A DNA stretch of 64,000 nt from Neolewinella persica DSM 23188 (GCF_000373105.1 NZ_KB890414.1:34447-98446), one strand, 5' to 3'; numbered from the stretch's first letter, positions 26,265 through 35,521 are shown. The notes: generated by a model from the sequence alone, not told the origin. A program made the numbers and translations.

Positions 26265-27662
26265 CTACTGAGGCTCAGGAAACTGCCAATGACTTTTCTG
26301 CCAGTCACTTATTTCGCTTTGGGTTAACCCCGTAAAGTGATCATATGCCTGAGTGAAAGTTATTTTCTCGCCGGGGTTAAACTGGTCAGCAGTGTAGAAT
26401 CCGGGCCTTCCTAAATTGGCCGCAACGTAAAGATGAGTAGCCCCTTCCAGGTTTAGTATACGACGATAAAATTCTAACCCAGCGGTCAATTGCTGGTTCA
26501 GCAGGGTGCCATAGCTCCAGAAATCCTCGGTTCCTCCCGAGGTTTGAGAGCCACTTGCAAAGGTTCTACGCCCAAGTTGCATGCGCATACTCTCTAAGGT
26601 GGCTTGCATCAATTTGGGGACCTGTATCAGACCGAGGTCAGATGCTCCGATTGCTGCATCTTCCGGAACACCGGCGACTTTCCCACTAAGCAGGTATTTG
26701 TTTCGCTCACACACTTGCCAGGCTAGTAAAAGTAAGTTTTCGATGATTTGGCCAGTTGCCAGGCTTAGGTCCGTTGCGACAAAGCTTCCCTGCGAGATAG
26801 CAAAATCAAACCCTGGCACAATCAATGGATTGTCCGAATAGCGGTGTAATTCCATTTCCAGGGCTCCGTACCAGTGTTCGAGGCCACGATAAAAAGCCGT
26901 TAGATTTTGGGGCATACAGCGCAGACTTACGGGGTCTTGTACGGGACGTCGACCTTCCTGTTTAAAGGCTGTCGCTACGGCTAAAATCGGGTCATTAGCG
27001 TCTTTACTGAATGGAGACAGGTAGTTAGTGTCATTGGCCTGGCACAAGCTCGCGTTCGACACGGCCGACGCCATACTTAAAAGCCAATGCGATTTGAGCT
27101 CAGGGACCAGGGCAAGTGCGCTACCAAGGTGGACAAAATTACCGTTGAGGAGAGAGATGCCATCTTTAGGCCGGAGCCGGAAGTCAAGTTTTTCACGTTC
27201 GGCAAAGTTCAATAATTCTTTAGCAAGGTAAGCCCCTGGAATTACGTCTCCACTGGAGTAACTCGCATCTTTGGGAATTGCCGGCTGAAAATCAGGCGCA
27301 GCAATAGCGCCCAACAGCACATCGTACAATTCTTCGCTTATTCCTGTGTAGCCAAGGGCTACTTGATGAGTTTTCAGGTAGGCGATACACCTTCCGGTGA
27401 ACCCGTCAAAAAAGGAGACTGACGGGAGATGGTGGTTATTGATCAGGATCTCCTGAAAATCTTCCATTTCCTCAGGGCTGAGAACTACATCGTCTTTGTG
27501 TCCCGTAAGTGAGTTAACCGCGTAAATTCGTTCTCCTTGCTCAATAAGCTGACCTAAGTGGCTGCGTTCCGCTCTGATCCGGCTTCTGGCTTCATAAAAA
27601 TATTCCGGAGCCGTGCCTGCCAGGACATGATTAATCAGCTGTACATAAAGTGGTTGCTCCAT
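26265..27662 (-). CDS. HAL/PAL/TAL-type aromatic amino acid ammonia-lyase, variant MIO triad
   Basis: A 465-residue protein. The ATG at 27662 (MEQPLYVQ) overlaps the preceding stop as TGATG; an upstream extension is possible but unlikely. The N-terminal Tyr loop is present as YAVNSLTG (Tyr47). The MIO-forming triad is normally Ala-Ser-Gly; here it is Ser136-Ser137-Gly138 (SYSSGDVIP). SDNPLIV and the TEDFWSYG segment supply later active-site features. The usual GFG after the Tyr loop is changed to TGH. It probably deaminates or isomerises an amino acid, but the substrate cannot be read. Coupled to the membrane protein gene upstream. Confidence 0.82.
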   Translation of the reverse strand: MEQPLYVQLINHVLAGTAPEYFYEARSRIRAERSHLGQLIEQGERIYAVNSLTGHKDDVVLSPEEMEDFQEILINNHHLPSVSFFDGFTGRCIAYLKTHQVALGYTGISEELYDVLLGAIAAPDFQPAIPKDASYSSGDVIPGAYLAKELLNFAEREKLDFRLRPKDGISLLNGNFVHLGSALALVPELKSHWLLSMASAVSNASLCQANDTNYLSPFSKDANDPILAVATAFKQEGRRPVQDPVSLRCMPQNLTAFYRGLEHWYGALEMELHRYSDNPLIVPGFDFAISQGSFVATDLSLATGQIIENLLLLAWQVCERNKYLLSGKVAGVPEDAAIGASDLGLIQVPKLMQATLESMRMQLGRRTFASGSQTSGGTEDFWSYGTLLNQQLTAGLEFYRRILNLEGATHLYVAANLGRPGFYTADQFNPGEKITFTQAYDHFTGLTQSEISDWQKSHWQFPEPQ

Positions 27663-29113
27663 CAGGCACGATTTTTCAAAGATCTCAGGTAAATTATTGA
27701 CAGCAACAGCAGCACGCCAATTCCGATCCATTGCATCAAATTTGGGTCGTATTGGCCAAGATCCAACACCCCTCTGAAGGGATCATGAGCGGCTGGTTTG
27801 CGCGCCCAGGTAAATTCCGCCAACCCCTTTAAGTACTCCAAAATTGCAACCCCACTGATCAATAACAACAACGTTTCTGCAATCTTTTGGCTACGGTTTA
27901 CACTCTTTTGATAACTCCGGTTAATAATGCTGGCACAAACCGTTGATTTATTTTCAATATTCTCCAGTAACTCCTGCGTTCCCCACTTCTCCATAACATC
28001 CCCCAGAAAGTAAGAGCGAGTGGCCTGAAGGTTGAAAAACAGATCATTATACTCTGTCTTGGTAATGTTAAAGGTCATCACCAGTTCGTCCAACGTTTTA
28101 CGCATGTAGCGGGTCCTCGTTAGTTTCTTGAGGTTACGGGACAAAGAAATTGAATAGGTTAGGTTGTTGCTAAGGACATCAAACAACGCATAATAATATT
28201 GGGCGTAGGTCATTGCATCCATCGCGAAATTAAAATCCGACGATCCGAAATCATCAACTACGAGGTTGTGCCCCCAGCCCAGATAAATATTCTCTTTTTT
28301 CGAAGCCTTTTCACGACTGGAAAAAAGTAAAGAATTGTCTCGCTGATCGTCTTTGCGTGTCACGATCCAGGCGTCCGCGAATTTTTCACTCCAGGAAGTT
28401 GTTTTTTCAATGACCACCGTTCGGCTTGTCCACAAAGGAATACCGCAAGTTATACAGCGGCCATACGCCTTCCGGTTATTATTCGGATCCTGAATATCCG
28501 GAAATCCCAGGTGATGAAAAACCGGAGAGATAAGGGGCACCTTACGGTTTTGCTCCCGCTGAATGATCTTTAAGGTGGGGAAAATAATTGTCTGGTAAAC
28601 CTCAGCTAAAACCACTTGGGCAATTCTGTTGGTAAACGGCTGTAGAAAAGCCGCTAGTTTGTCCACATCCGGGTCCTTCGGCAACTGAAGAGATACGCCG
28701 AACATGAACTGTCCTATCGTATCGTCAAACAACAGAATATTAGTTGTCCCCTCAATTATCCTGGCGTTCTCGATAGAAAAGTTGCACTCTACACAAGCGG
28801 CACGAATACCCTCCTTAAGGGCCTGCTGAATGACGGGAGCATTTTTGTCAAGCCGTAATTTAAACAGCTCCGATTTTATTCTTTTTGAGTCCTCTGCGAG
28901 GTATTCAAAAACTACGGACTTGTGCTTTTTATCTTCTTCGTTCAGCCGTTTGAATTCGAGATTAGAATGACCATCCGTTTTTATTTTCTCAATATGTTTC
29001 TCTGCTTTGATGAACAGTTCTTCCAGCTTTTTCGCGGTTAAACGTTGATTGTGCTCAACTAAAGAGAGATTAGTTCGAAAAGGAGTATGGGTGTAAATCT
29101 TTATCTCGTTCAT
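27662..29113 (-). CDS. Unrecognised protein with two C-terminal membrane helices
   Basis: A 483-residue protein from the ATG at 29113 (MNEIKIYTH). I do not recognise it. A soluble N-terminal region contains a charged helical section (about 25-90). A Cys pair occurs in RCITCGIPLW near 225. Long helices follow (NLTYSISLSRNLKKLTR, then TLDELVMTFNITKTEY). Two membrane helices sit at the end: TLLLLISGVAILEYLKG and WIGIGVLLLLSIIYL. The two-helix tail after a long helix recalls CorA-type topology, but no GMN motif is present and the connecting loop is long. It is lower in GC than its neighbours. Its TGA overlaps the lyase ATG. Confidence 0.78.
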   Translation of the reverse strand: MNEIKIYTHTPFRTNLSLVEHNQRLTAKKLEELFIKAEKHIEKIKTDGHSNLEFKRLNEEDKKHKSVVFEYLAEDSKRIKSELFKLRLDKNAPVIQQALKEGIRAACVECNFSIENARIIEGTTNILLFDDTIGQFMFGVSLQLPKDPDVDKLAAFLQPFTNRIAQVVLAEVYQTIIFPTLKIIQREQNRKVPLISPVFHHLGFPDIQDPNNNRKAYGRCITCGIPLWTSRTVVIEKTTSWSEKFADAWIVTRKDDQRDNSLLFSSREKASKKENIYLGWGHNLVVDDFGSSDFNFAMDAMTYAQYYYALFDVLSNNLTYSISLSRNLKKLTRTRYMRKTLDELVMTFNITKTEYNDLFFNLQATRSYFLGDVMEKWGTQELLENIENKSTVCASIINRSYQKSVNRSQKIAETLLLLISGVAILEYLKGLAEFTWARKPAAHDPFRGVLDLGQYDPNLMQWIGIGVLLLLSIIYLRSLKNRA

Positions 29114-29138
29114 AAAGCTGCAATTTAACAATTCTTAC

Positions 29139-30020
29139 CTAATGCTCCTCTCCCCACCAACGCAACTTCAGCAGGTCCAGGACATAAAGGAAAAGCGTTG
29201 GACTAGAGATCAGCAATTTCTTCCCCCAACGCTCCGGGATCATCCTGGCCACAATTAACGCAAAGGGGTATTTTTTAACCATATCGATCAGGCGCGTACG
29301 CAGGTGCGGAAATTGTTGGTGGAGCAGGGCAAGGTTCCGGATGGCTTCGCGTTGCTTGCGGAGGAATACGTCGTTGGTTTCCAGGCCAAGGTGAATGACC
29401 GGATTGTCAACATGCAAAAGCAATACATCCCGGTCTTTTAATTCTTGCCCCCACAACGTGTCTTCGTGTCCGTAGCCCGCGACATCTTCCGGGAATGGAA
29501 ACTGCAGTAACACCTCTTTATCCGCCACAAAATTATTGGACTGAAACCCCAGGTATGGTTGCTCGCGTCGTTGCTCAGCGGGGCTGGATTCACGGCTACG
29601 ACCATAGTGCCAGTGTAACCGCCGGTCTGGTCCGGGAGATGTTTCCTCATAAATTCGCCCACCTACCCAAACGATGGAGAATGATTCTTTCTCCTTCAGT
29701 TGCCGAAGCAAATTGAAGTAGGTCAAAAGGAAATCAGGAGAGGGCCAGCCATCGGCATCAAGTAAGAGCAAGTAGGGTTGGGTGGCTTCTCTGGCCATCC
29801 GGTTACGAATGGCCGCCCGGCCAAGATTTTTTTCCAGTTCGACGTAGCGGATACCTTTCAGTTGTCGCAATTCTTCCCGTCCCCAATCCCCATCGTCGGG
29901 GCTGGCATCGTCATATACCAGTATTTCGACAACCTCTTTCAGTTCAGCCGACTGTCGCAGCAACTCGTGTATCAGCGGGCGGACATCGTACCGGTATGTA
30001 GGAATGCAGATGGAGAGCAT
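29139..30020 (-). CDS. Family 2 glycosyltransferase
   Basis: A 293-residue GT-A fold enzyme beginning LSICIPTYRYDVRPLI. The nucleotide-binding DDASPDDGDW comes next, then LGRAAIRNRMA and the metal-binding LLLDADG. A later GHEDTLWGQEL fits the base/acceptor region. The C-terminus is basic and may touch the membrane. The acceptor is unknown. The start codon is 4 nt from a near-consensus -7 element. Confidence 0.9.
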   Translation of the reverse strand: MLSICIPTYRYDVRPLIHELLRQSAELKEVVEILVYDDASPDDGDWGREELRQLKGIRYVELEKNLGRAAIRNRMAREATQPYLLLLDADGWPSPDFLLTYFNLLRQLKEKESFSIVWVGGRIYEETSPGPDRRLHWHYGRSRESSPAEQRREQPYLGFQSNNFVADKEVLLQFPFPEDVAGYGHEDTLWGQELKDRDVLLLHVDNPVIHLGLETNDVFLRKQREAIRNLALLHQQFPHLRTRLIDMVKKYPFALIVARMIPERWGKKLLISSPTLFLYVLDLLKLRWWGEEH

Positions 30021-30024
30021 TAGG

Positions 30025-30032
30025 TAAAGGTA
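30025..30032 (-). promoter_or_regulatory. Near-consensus -7 element (TACCTTTA)
   Basis: On the minus strand this ends 4 nt before the glycosyltransferase ATG. The last base departs from consensus. Confidence 0.3.
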
Positions 30033-30069
30033 CAGCAGTCATTCCTTTACCTTGTTCCCGAAACTTTTC

Positions 30070-30089
30070 TTTGCACCTGCGGCCGCGCC
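30070..30089 (+). repeat. GC-rich 20-bp dispersed repeat, perfect intergenic copy
   Basis: Exact TTTGCACCTGCGGCCGCGCC, 50 nt upstream of the glycosyltransferase gene. Confidence 0.9.
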
Positions 30090-30152
30090 TTATTAGGAAC
30101 TAGGAGCTGGGAACCAGAAGTCTGGGTAAGGTTTTAACAAAAGTGGTAATTA

Positions 30153-30455
30153 ATGATAAAACGAACACAGATGAAAGCCCGCAAAGCAACAGGCTATTTC
30201 AAAGGGCTAAAGGTTGAATCCCCGGAAATTAGTAGCCGTTTCACCCCAGCTAGTCTAAGTAAACTGACCTTGGTCAACACCCCGGGCCATACCATCTGCA
30301 ACGACATAGACCTCCGCATCACGCAGCAAATTTACCGTAATGGGCCTGAACCAGCAGAAAATCCTTAGTTGGTTCAATACGATCAAAGTTGAAGGCAAGC
30401 GACTCCGAATAGCGCCAAAGGGCGATGACTACCTGATTAGACTAGAGTAATTCCT
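30153..30455 (+). pseudogene. Possible gene remnant, two offset frames
   Basis: One frame from 30153 to 30368 gives 71 residues of no known family. In an overlapping frame an ATG near 30340 starts MGLNQQKILSWFNTIKVEG, continuing KRLRIAPKGDDYLIRLE and ending close to 30452, inside the 3' end of the opposite-strand gene. The second peptide looks protein-like. I cannot identify it, and a chance open frame is equally possible. Confidence 0.25.
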
Positions 30456-31103
30456 ACTGCGTATTAACTCCAAGTACGGATAATACACTGGTAGCACCTC
30501 AGCCCCACGCCCCCGCACCCACTGCGCCTGGTAGCCGTTGGCCAACCGGAAAGCATCTTCAATAATGTCGGCCTGCTGCTCGTAGTTGAAGTCTTCGAGT
30601 TCCGAGTGTTGCTGTAAAGGCTCCAACCCTCCGTAGTTGTAGCCCTCCGGCGTGGTTTGGGCATACAGGGCCCTCGGGATGTATGCCGCACCCCGATGGG
30701 TATACTGCCAGATATGGACTACCTCGTGGATCAGGGTCGGCGGCAGCATCGGGCCCCAACTATTGATGGTGTAAAAACTGACGTAGAAAAACCCCGCCCA
30801 GGAAGGCCCGATCAGTGCCCGCTCATCGATGCGGATCAGGTGGTAGGGCACACTATCGCCAAAAATGGGAAACAGCAGGTTATATTCCGCAGGAGAGAGT
30901 GGCCGGGTTTTGGGAAAAAGGCCGCTGGTGAGCAGTTCGTACAGGTCAAAAAAACCGAGCAGATCCGCCAGGGCAAACAAAATATCGACCAGGCCACGGC
31001 CGGAAAATGGTTTATTCACCAACGCGCACAATCGGCGAAAACGAAGACCCGCCAACCGGAAAGGCAGGAGGCTTCGATGCTTGAAATAGGTTAAGCGAGA
31101 CAT
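30429..31103 (-). CDS. Putative HExxH zinc peptidase-like protein
   Basis: A 224-residue protein. LIHEVVHIWQY provides a classical HExxH zinc site at about residues 132-142, and NYEQQADIIEDAF may give the third Glu ligand. The region PYHLIRIDERALIGP before it resembles small metallopeptidase-like domains found near secretion or toxin genes (an inference). No signal peptide or membrane helix is seen. It stands alone between a glycosyltransferase and hemH. Confidence 0.7.
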   Translation of the reverse strand: MSRLTYFKHRSLLPFRLAGLRFRRLCALVNKPFSGRGLVDILFALADLLGFFDLYELLTSGLFPKTRPLSPAEYNLLFPIFGDSVPYHLIRIDERALIGPSWAGFFYVSFYTINSWGPMLPPTLIHEVVHIWQYTHRGAAYIPRALYAQTTPEGYNYGGLEPLQQHSELEDFNYEQQADIIEDAFRLANGYQAQWVRGRGAEVLPVYYPYLELIRSRNYSSLIR

Positions 31104-31123
31104 AGTGGGAAGGTTGATAGTGC

Positions 31124-31247
31124 GTAGGCTACCGCGTAGGAGACGCTCGCTGCGCTCCTACGTCACAGGCACAAAAGGATAACACACGAGCGAAACGAGC
31201 TGCCGCGTGCGGTAGCCTACCTGCTACTTACTGCAAGGGCGAAGCCC
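31124..31247. repeat. REP-like hairpin (GTAGGCTACCGC arms) with GAA-loop module
   Basis: GTAGGCTACCGC (31124-31135) pairs perfectly with 31209-31220. Within it CGTAGGAG and CTCCTACG form an inner stem. It is followed by GGGC-GAA-GCCC (31237-31247), the C-GAA-G type of mini-hairpin. Confidence 0.85.
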
Positions 31248-31281
31248 GTCTGCCAAGAAACCGAACGCAGTGAAGTTTCGT

Positions 31282-32421
31282 CTACAAAGGCTGTGCAGCG
31301 GCCGGCTCCCCCACTTCCGTCCGCAGCATTTCCACAACAGCATTGATCCACCGCGGATCATCGTTGAGGGAAGGTACCAATTGGATGTGTTCCCCGCCCC
31401 ATTCGATGAATTCCTCCTGGTACTCCACGCTGATTTCGATGGTGGTTTCCAGGCAGTCAGAGACAAAAGCGGGACTAAAACAGAGCATTCGCTTCACGCC
31501 TTTATTCTTTGCCAGGTCTTCCAGTGTTTCAATGGTATAGGGCTTGGCCCATTCGTCAAAGCCGAGCCGGCTCTGGAAAGACGTAGAGTAGGTACCTTCT
31601 TTGAGGCCTAATTCGGCCACTAGGGCTCGAGTAGTGGCATGACACTGCGCGCTGTAGCAGAATTGATTGACCTTTTGGATACTGCTGCAGCAGCTGTTCG
31701 TTCCATCGGCGTAGCAATGACAGCCGCTGCGGTCTCCTTTCTTGAGGTGGCGCTGGGGTAGACCGTGGTAGCTGAAGAGGACGTGGTCCCACTGATCCAG
31801 GTCCCCGAGGTCTCGGGCATTGTCAGCGAAGACTTTGATCAGGTCCGGGTGGTCGTAGAAGCTGTTGATGAGGTTCAAATTCGGAATCACCTGTTCTTTG
31901 CTGAGCAGGCGCATTACTTCCTCGTGTACACTGCCAGTGGAGGCACTTGCATAATGCGGAAAGAGGGGAAACACGGTGATAGAACTTACCTCCTCGGCCA
32001 ACAATTCTTTAATGGCTTCCTCAATACTGGGGTTTTGATAACGCATGGCCAGGCGGACGATGTAGTCGTCTCCCATTTTTTCGGCTACTGCTTCGGTCAA
32101 AATCTCGCCATAGTACTTAAGAGGGCTGCCATTTTCGGTCCAAAGTTCCTGATAGAGTTTAGTGGACCCACCGGGCTTGAACGGGTTGACGATGCCAGAA
32201 CGGATAGGGGCAATAATACCGCGAACGAGCACCTGTTGGCTGATGCCGGGAAGGTTGTCGATCACCCGTGGATCAGTAAGGAACTGACTCAGGTACCGGT
32301 TGACGGCCCGGGGAGTGGGCGCATCGGGTGTACCGAGATTGACGAGGAGGATACCTTGTTTACCGAAGTGTTTCTGAACGTGCATGGGGAAGTAACGGTC
32401 TGCGCGCTCATTGGTTTTCAT
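31282..32421 (-). CDS. hemH: Ferrochelatase
   Basis: Inserts ferrous iron into protoporphyrin to make haem. It has 379 residues. LLVNLGTPDAP opens the fold. SYHGLPQRH contains the catalytic His and SPAFVSDCLETTIEI the metal-channel Glu. A Cys-rich internal stretch (GCHC, then SCCSS, then FCYSAQC) recalls ferrochelatases with an internal iron-sulphur cluster, although binding is not proved. It runs as a single gene between REP-like repeats. Confidence 0.95.
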   Translation of the reverse strand: MKTNERADRYFPMHVQKHFGKQGILLVNLGTPDAPTPRAVNRYLSQFLTDPRVIDNLPGISQQVLVRGIIAPIRSGIVNPFKPGGSTKLYQELWTENGSPLKYYGEILTEAVAEKMGDDYIVRLAMRYQNPSIEEAIKELLAEEVSSITVFPLFPHYASASTGSVHEEVMRLLSKEQVIPNLNLINSFYDHPDLIKVFADNARDLGDLDQWDHVLFSYHGLPQRHLKKGDRSGCHCYADGTNSCCSSIQKVNQFCYSAQCHATTRALVAELGLKEGTYSTSFQSRLGFDEWAKPYTIETLEDLAKNKGVKRMLCFSPAFVSDCLETTIEISVEYQEEFIEWGGEHIQLVPSLNDDPRWINAVVEMLRTEVGEPAAAQPL

Positions 32422-32456
32422 GTGGGTTAGGAAACCTTGCTTTTTTTACCGTTTTC

Positions 32457-32475
32457 TTGCACCCGCGGCCTCGCC
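32457..32475 (+). repeat. GC-rich 20-bp dispersed repeat, intergenic copy
   Basis: TTGCACCCGCGGCCTCGCC, 35 nt upstream of the hemH start. Confidence 0.8.
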
Positions 32476-32599
32476 TTATTCGTCTTGTAGTCGGTAGTCT
32501 AGTAGTGCTGCCGCAAAGAGATGCCCGCTTCGCTCGTTTTGATAAGGGATAAGGGACCTTGGCTGCCGCGCTATATGGCTCTCTTCCGTTCGTACGCAT

Positions 32600-34048
32600 T
32601 TACTGCTGACCAGGGGCCAGTTCGAGTAGCTTCCGGAAATCGATTAATTTTAACACTGCGGTTAGGGCTAAGCCAAAGAAACCAAGGAGTAGGCAGGCTG
32701 GCAACCATGACAACACGGACAACTCGACAAGTTGATTCAGGGCGAGGCCGCAGGATGCAAGCAGGGCAGTAAAGAGCAAAAGCCGGCCCCAGGCAATGGT
32801 CTTAGCCGGAAGGCTGAGCCACCGGTGGGCCAGCGCCGCTTGAGTCACCGCCACGAACCCTTGCGTCAGCAGGGTGACAGCCGCAGCTCCGGGCGCACCG
32901 TAATATGGAAGTACTAGCAGGTTTCCGCCGAGGTTCAGGGCAATTCCTACGGCATAAATTTTATTCATCCGGCCAATGAAGCCCGTTGCGCTCAGCAGCG
33001 CACCGTAGGCATAGTTGAGGCACTGCGCTACGAAACTGAAGGCCAGAAAAAAGAGGATCTGGCCGGTGCGGGGCTCGGCAAAGTCGTAGAGCAGCTCAAC
33101 TATTTCCTGGCAGTAAAGCGCCAGCGGGATCGCTGCGCAAACGGAGCCTGCCAACAAAAGCTGCACGCTGAATTTCAGCAAGGGCAGTAAGCTTTCTTTT
33201 TGCGCATAAAGCCGGGCGTACATCGGGATCAGCAAGCCGGCCAGCAGCCAGCCGATCATGTTGAGGGCATCGAGCAAGCGATAGCTGGCGGCGTAGTGGT
33301 CGGCCGCCGCTGGCCCGTCGGCCAGCAACCGTTCGATCATGATGGCATCGGTGCGGGTATAGGCCGTGGCCAGGAACACGGCGAGCGCGTAGGGCGCACC
33401 GCCTTTGAGCAGCGCCATAAAAGTGGCCCGGGAAAACTTAGGGAGTTTACGCGGTAGCCGATCACGAACGACCAACACCAGCAATGCCGCAGTTACGGCC
33501 CAACTCATGAGTTGCAGGCCCGCAAAGCGGAGGATCGTCAGCTCTTCTGGTACGTATAACAATATACCACCAACGGTGAGGATCATGAGGCTCTTGTCCA
33601 GAATACTGAACCAACCATCCAGCGCATATTTCCCCAGGCCGGAGAGGTTGGACCGCAGGTACAACACCAGGCTGTTGAAAAACTGAACCGCTCCGGCGAT
33701 GAGTAGCAGCTGCACTTCTGCAGCACGATAACCAAGCAAATAGCCTATTGGCAAAAGGAGTAAAAAAAAGGCGGTCCCCAGCATCAGCTTGAGGCCAATG
33801 AAGTAGGGAAAATACTTTGCTAACAGCTGGCGGTGCCCCGCCAGTACCCGGCTGTTGTACAACTGCAAACCGAAGTCGGCGACCACCTGCAGGAGCATCC
33901 CCAACCCCAGCAAGGCGAAATACAGGCCATAATCTCCCTCCGGCAGGATGTTCTGCACTACCCGCTCTACCGCAAACAGATATACGCCCTTCACCAGTAG
34001 GTTCAGGGAGACTTGAAGGAGAGCGTTGCGAAAAAACTGGCCAACCAT
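32600..34048 (-). CDS. Polysaccharide flippase (Wzx/MATE-like)
   Basis: A 482-residue protein with about 12-14 hydrophobic segments and the N-terminus VGQFFRNALLQVSLNLLVKGVYLF. It belongs to the oligosaccharide flippase (MVF) group that moves lipid-linked glycans across the inner membrane. It is probably linked to cell-surface glycan synthesis, although no polymerase or ligase gene is adjacent. A candidate promoter lies 92 nt upstream on the minus strand. Confidence 0.88.
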   Translation of the reverse strand: MVGQFFRNALLQVSLNLLVKGVYLFAVERVVQNILPEGDYGLYFALLGLGMLLQVVADFGLQLYNSRVLAGHRQLLAKYFPYFIGLKLMLGTAFFLLLLPIGYLLGYRAAEVQLLLIAGAVQFFNSLVLYLRSNLSGLGKYALDGWFSILDKSLMILTVGGILLYVPEELTILRFAGLQLMSWAVTAALLVLVVRDRLPRKLPKFSRATFMALLKGGAPYALAVFLATAYTRTDAIMIERLLADGPAAADHYAASYRLLDALNMIGWLLAGLLIPMYARLYAQKESLLPLLKFSVQLLLAGSVCAAIPLALYCQEIVELLYDFAEPRTGQILFFLAFSFVAQCLNYAYGALLSATGFIGRMNKIYAVGIALNLGGNLLVLPYYGAPGAAAVTLLTQGFVAVTQAALAHRWLSLPAKTIAWGRLLLFTALLASCGLALNQLVELSVLSWLPACLLLGFFGLALTAVLKLIDFRKLLELAPGQQ

Positions 34049-34057
34049 GGTTTGGAG

Positions 34058-34233
34058 CTATTGGTCTGTTGGTGGTATTGGTCTATTAGGCTACCGAGGC
34101 CAAGTGATGGAGAATTACCATTATCTTCACCCTGCGGTTACGAAGGTAGTTCACTTCCTCGTTTCCAATGAAAGCGACATTTAAACGCCAACGGCCCAAC
34201 AGCACCAACAGACCAATAACACCAATAGACTAA
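34058..34233. repeat. TTGGTCTGTTGG-family inverted repeats
   Basis: The left part (about 34058-34090) reads TATTGGTCTGTTGGTGG followed by TATTGGTCTATTAG. The right part (about 34190-34233) carries the complementary words CCAACAGACCAATA and CCAATAGACTAA. Together they flank the divergent promoter zone of the flippase and aroQ. The words match the 28-bp terminator stem at 24.75 kb. Confidence 0.75.
34141..34148 (-). promoter_or_regulatory. Candidate -7 element (TACCTTCG) for the flippase
   Basis: Minus-strand TACCTTCG between the two inverted-repeat blocks. Confidence 0.45.
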
Positions 34234-34235
34234 CC

Positions 34236-34658
34236 ATGCTCCGCATCATCATTATCAACGGTCCCAACCTCAATCTCCTGGGCCGGCGCGAGCCGGAAAT
34301 CTACGGCGAAGATACCTTCGACGATTTCATGATTCACCTCAAGGGTAAATTCGTGGACGACGATGTCACGCTGGAGTACTACCAGAGCAACCACGAGGGG
34401 CACCTCCTCGATAAACTCCATGACGTCGGTTTCGACTACGACGGCATCATTCTCAACGCCGGCGCGCTAACCCACACCAGTATTGCCATCGCCGACGCTA
34501 TTGCCGGTATTAAAACGCCAGTAGTGGAGGTGCACATCAGCAACGTCCATAAGCGGGAGGCCTTCCGCCACCACAGCTACGTTTCGCCGGTGGCGGAGGG
34601 AGTTATCGTTGGGTTTGGTTTGCGGGGGTATGAACTGGCGGTGCAGTATTTTTTGTAG
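34236..34658 (+). CDS. aroQ: Type II 3-dehydroquinate dehydratase
   Basis: Third step of the shikimate pathway, removing water from 3-dehydroquinate. It has 140 residues, a normal length. IIINGPNLNLLGRREPEIYG (4-23) carries the lid with the catalytic Arg and Tyr. IILNAGALTHTSIAI and VEVHISNVHKREAFRHHS hold the Asn and His of the active site. Only 2 nt separate the ATG from the inverted-repeat block. No clear promoter is seen, so transcription may start within the repeat. Confidence 0.96.
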   Translation: MLRIIIINGPNLNLLGRREPEIYGEDTFDDFMIHLKGKFVDDDVTLEYYQSNHEGHLLDKLHDVGFDYDGIILNAGALTHTSIAIADAIAGIKTPVVEVHISNVHKREAFRHHSYVSPVAEGVIVGFGLRGYELAVQYFL

Positions 34659-34747
34659 GCGAGTAACAGCATTCTTTTTTTAGACGACCGAATCAACCAC
34701 TTGCACCCGTCAAACATTTACTAGGGTACAATTCAATCCTACTTAAC

Positions 34748-35521
34748 ATGGCATTTTCAGATCGTTTTTCTAAATCCAGTAACCCTTTCCTCAAAGAGGA
34801 AGCCCTTGAAAAGGCTACCCGGACCGAAGTCCTTGATGATACTGGCATTCAAAGGGCGGAAACCGCCCCGATGACCGTCAGCGGTGCCGTCAACAAGTCC
34901 TTTATTATGGGCGCCTTGTTGTTAATCACGGCCCTGTACTCCTACACCAGCCCCAGCCCGATGTTTATGTGGGGTGGTGCCATCGGAGGCTTGATCCTGG
35001 TCGTGATAATGAGTTTCAAAAAACACCTCTCCCCTACCCTTGCGCCGATATATGCGCTGCTCGAAGGGCTTTTTGTAGGCTCAATAACCGCCATGTACGC
35101 CGCTGGTTTCGGTGGCGGCATCGTTTTTCAAGCCGTGTTGCTGACCATTTCGCTCCTGTTCATGATGCTCTTTGTCTACAGAGCAGGCCTCATTAAGGTG
35201 ACGCAGAAATTCCGGACCGGCATCATGATGGCCACCGGTGGCATCTTTCTGGTCTATATGATCAACATCGGCTTGAGTTTCTTCGGCATCAACATGCCCT
35301 TTCTCCACGAAGGCGGCATGCTCGGCATCGGCATCAGCCTGTTCATCATCGGTATCGCCACCCTGAACCTTCTGCTCGACTTCGACTCTTTCGAACGCGC
35401 AGCCGCTATGCGCGCACCAAAATATTTCGAATGGTACTGTGCCACCGGCCTCATCATTACCCTGGTATGGCTATACATTGAAGTGCTGCGCTTACTGGCC
35501 ATACTCTCCAGCAGTGACTAA
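34748..35521 (+). CDS. Bax inhibitor-1/YccA family membrane protein
   Basis: A 257-residue protein with about seven membrane helices after a soluble N-terminus of some 50 residues (FSKSSNPFLKEEAL). Family features include PIYALLEGLFVGSI and the late LNLLLDFDSFERA with acidic residues near the pore. The family acts as pH-sensitive calcium leak channels in characterised members. Its role here is not known. Confidence 0.93.
   Translation: MAFSDRFSKSSNPFLKEEALEKATRTEVLDDTGIQRAETAPMTVSGAVNKSFIMGALLLITALYSYTSPSPMFMWGGAIGGLILVVIMSFKKHLSPTLAPIYALLEGLFVGSITAMYAAGFGGGIVFQAVLLTISLLFMMLFVYRAGLIKVTQKFRTGIMMATGGIFLVYMINIGLSFFGINMPFLHEGGMLGIGISLFIIGIATLNLLLDFDSFERAAAMRAPKYFEWYCATGLIITLVWLYIEVLRLLAILSSSD

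Noticed and set aside
30153-30368. Small intact gene of 71 codons
   Set aside because: No family resemblance, no promoter element and a competing frame downstream; kept only as a low-confidence remnant.
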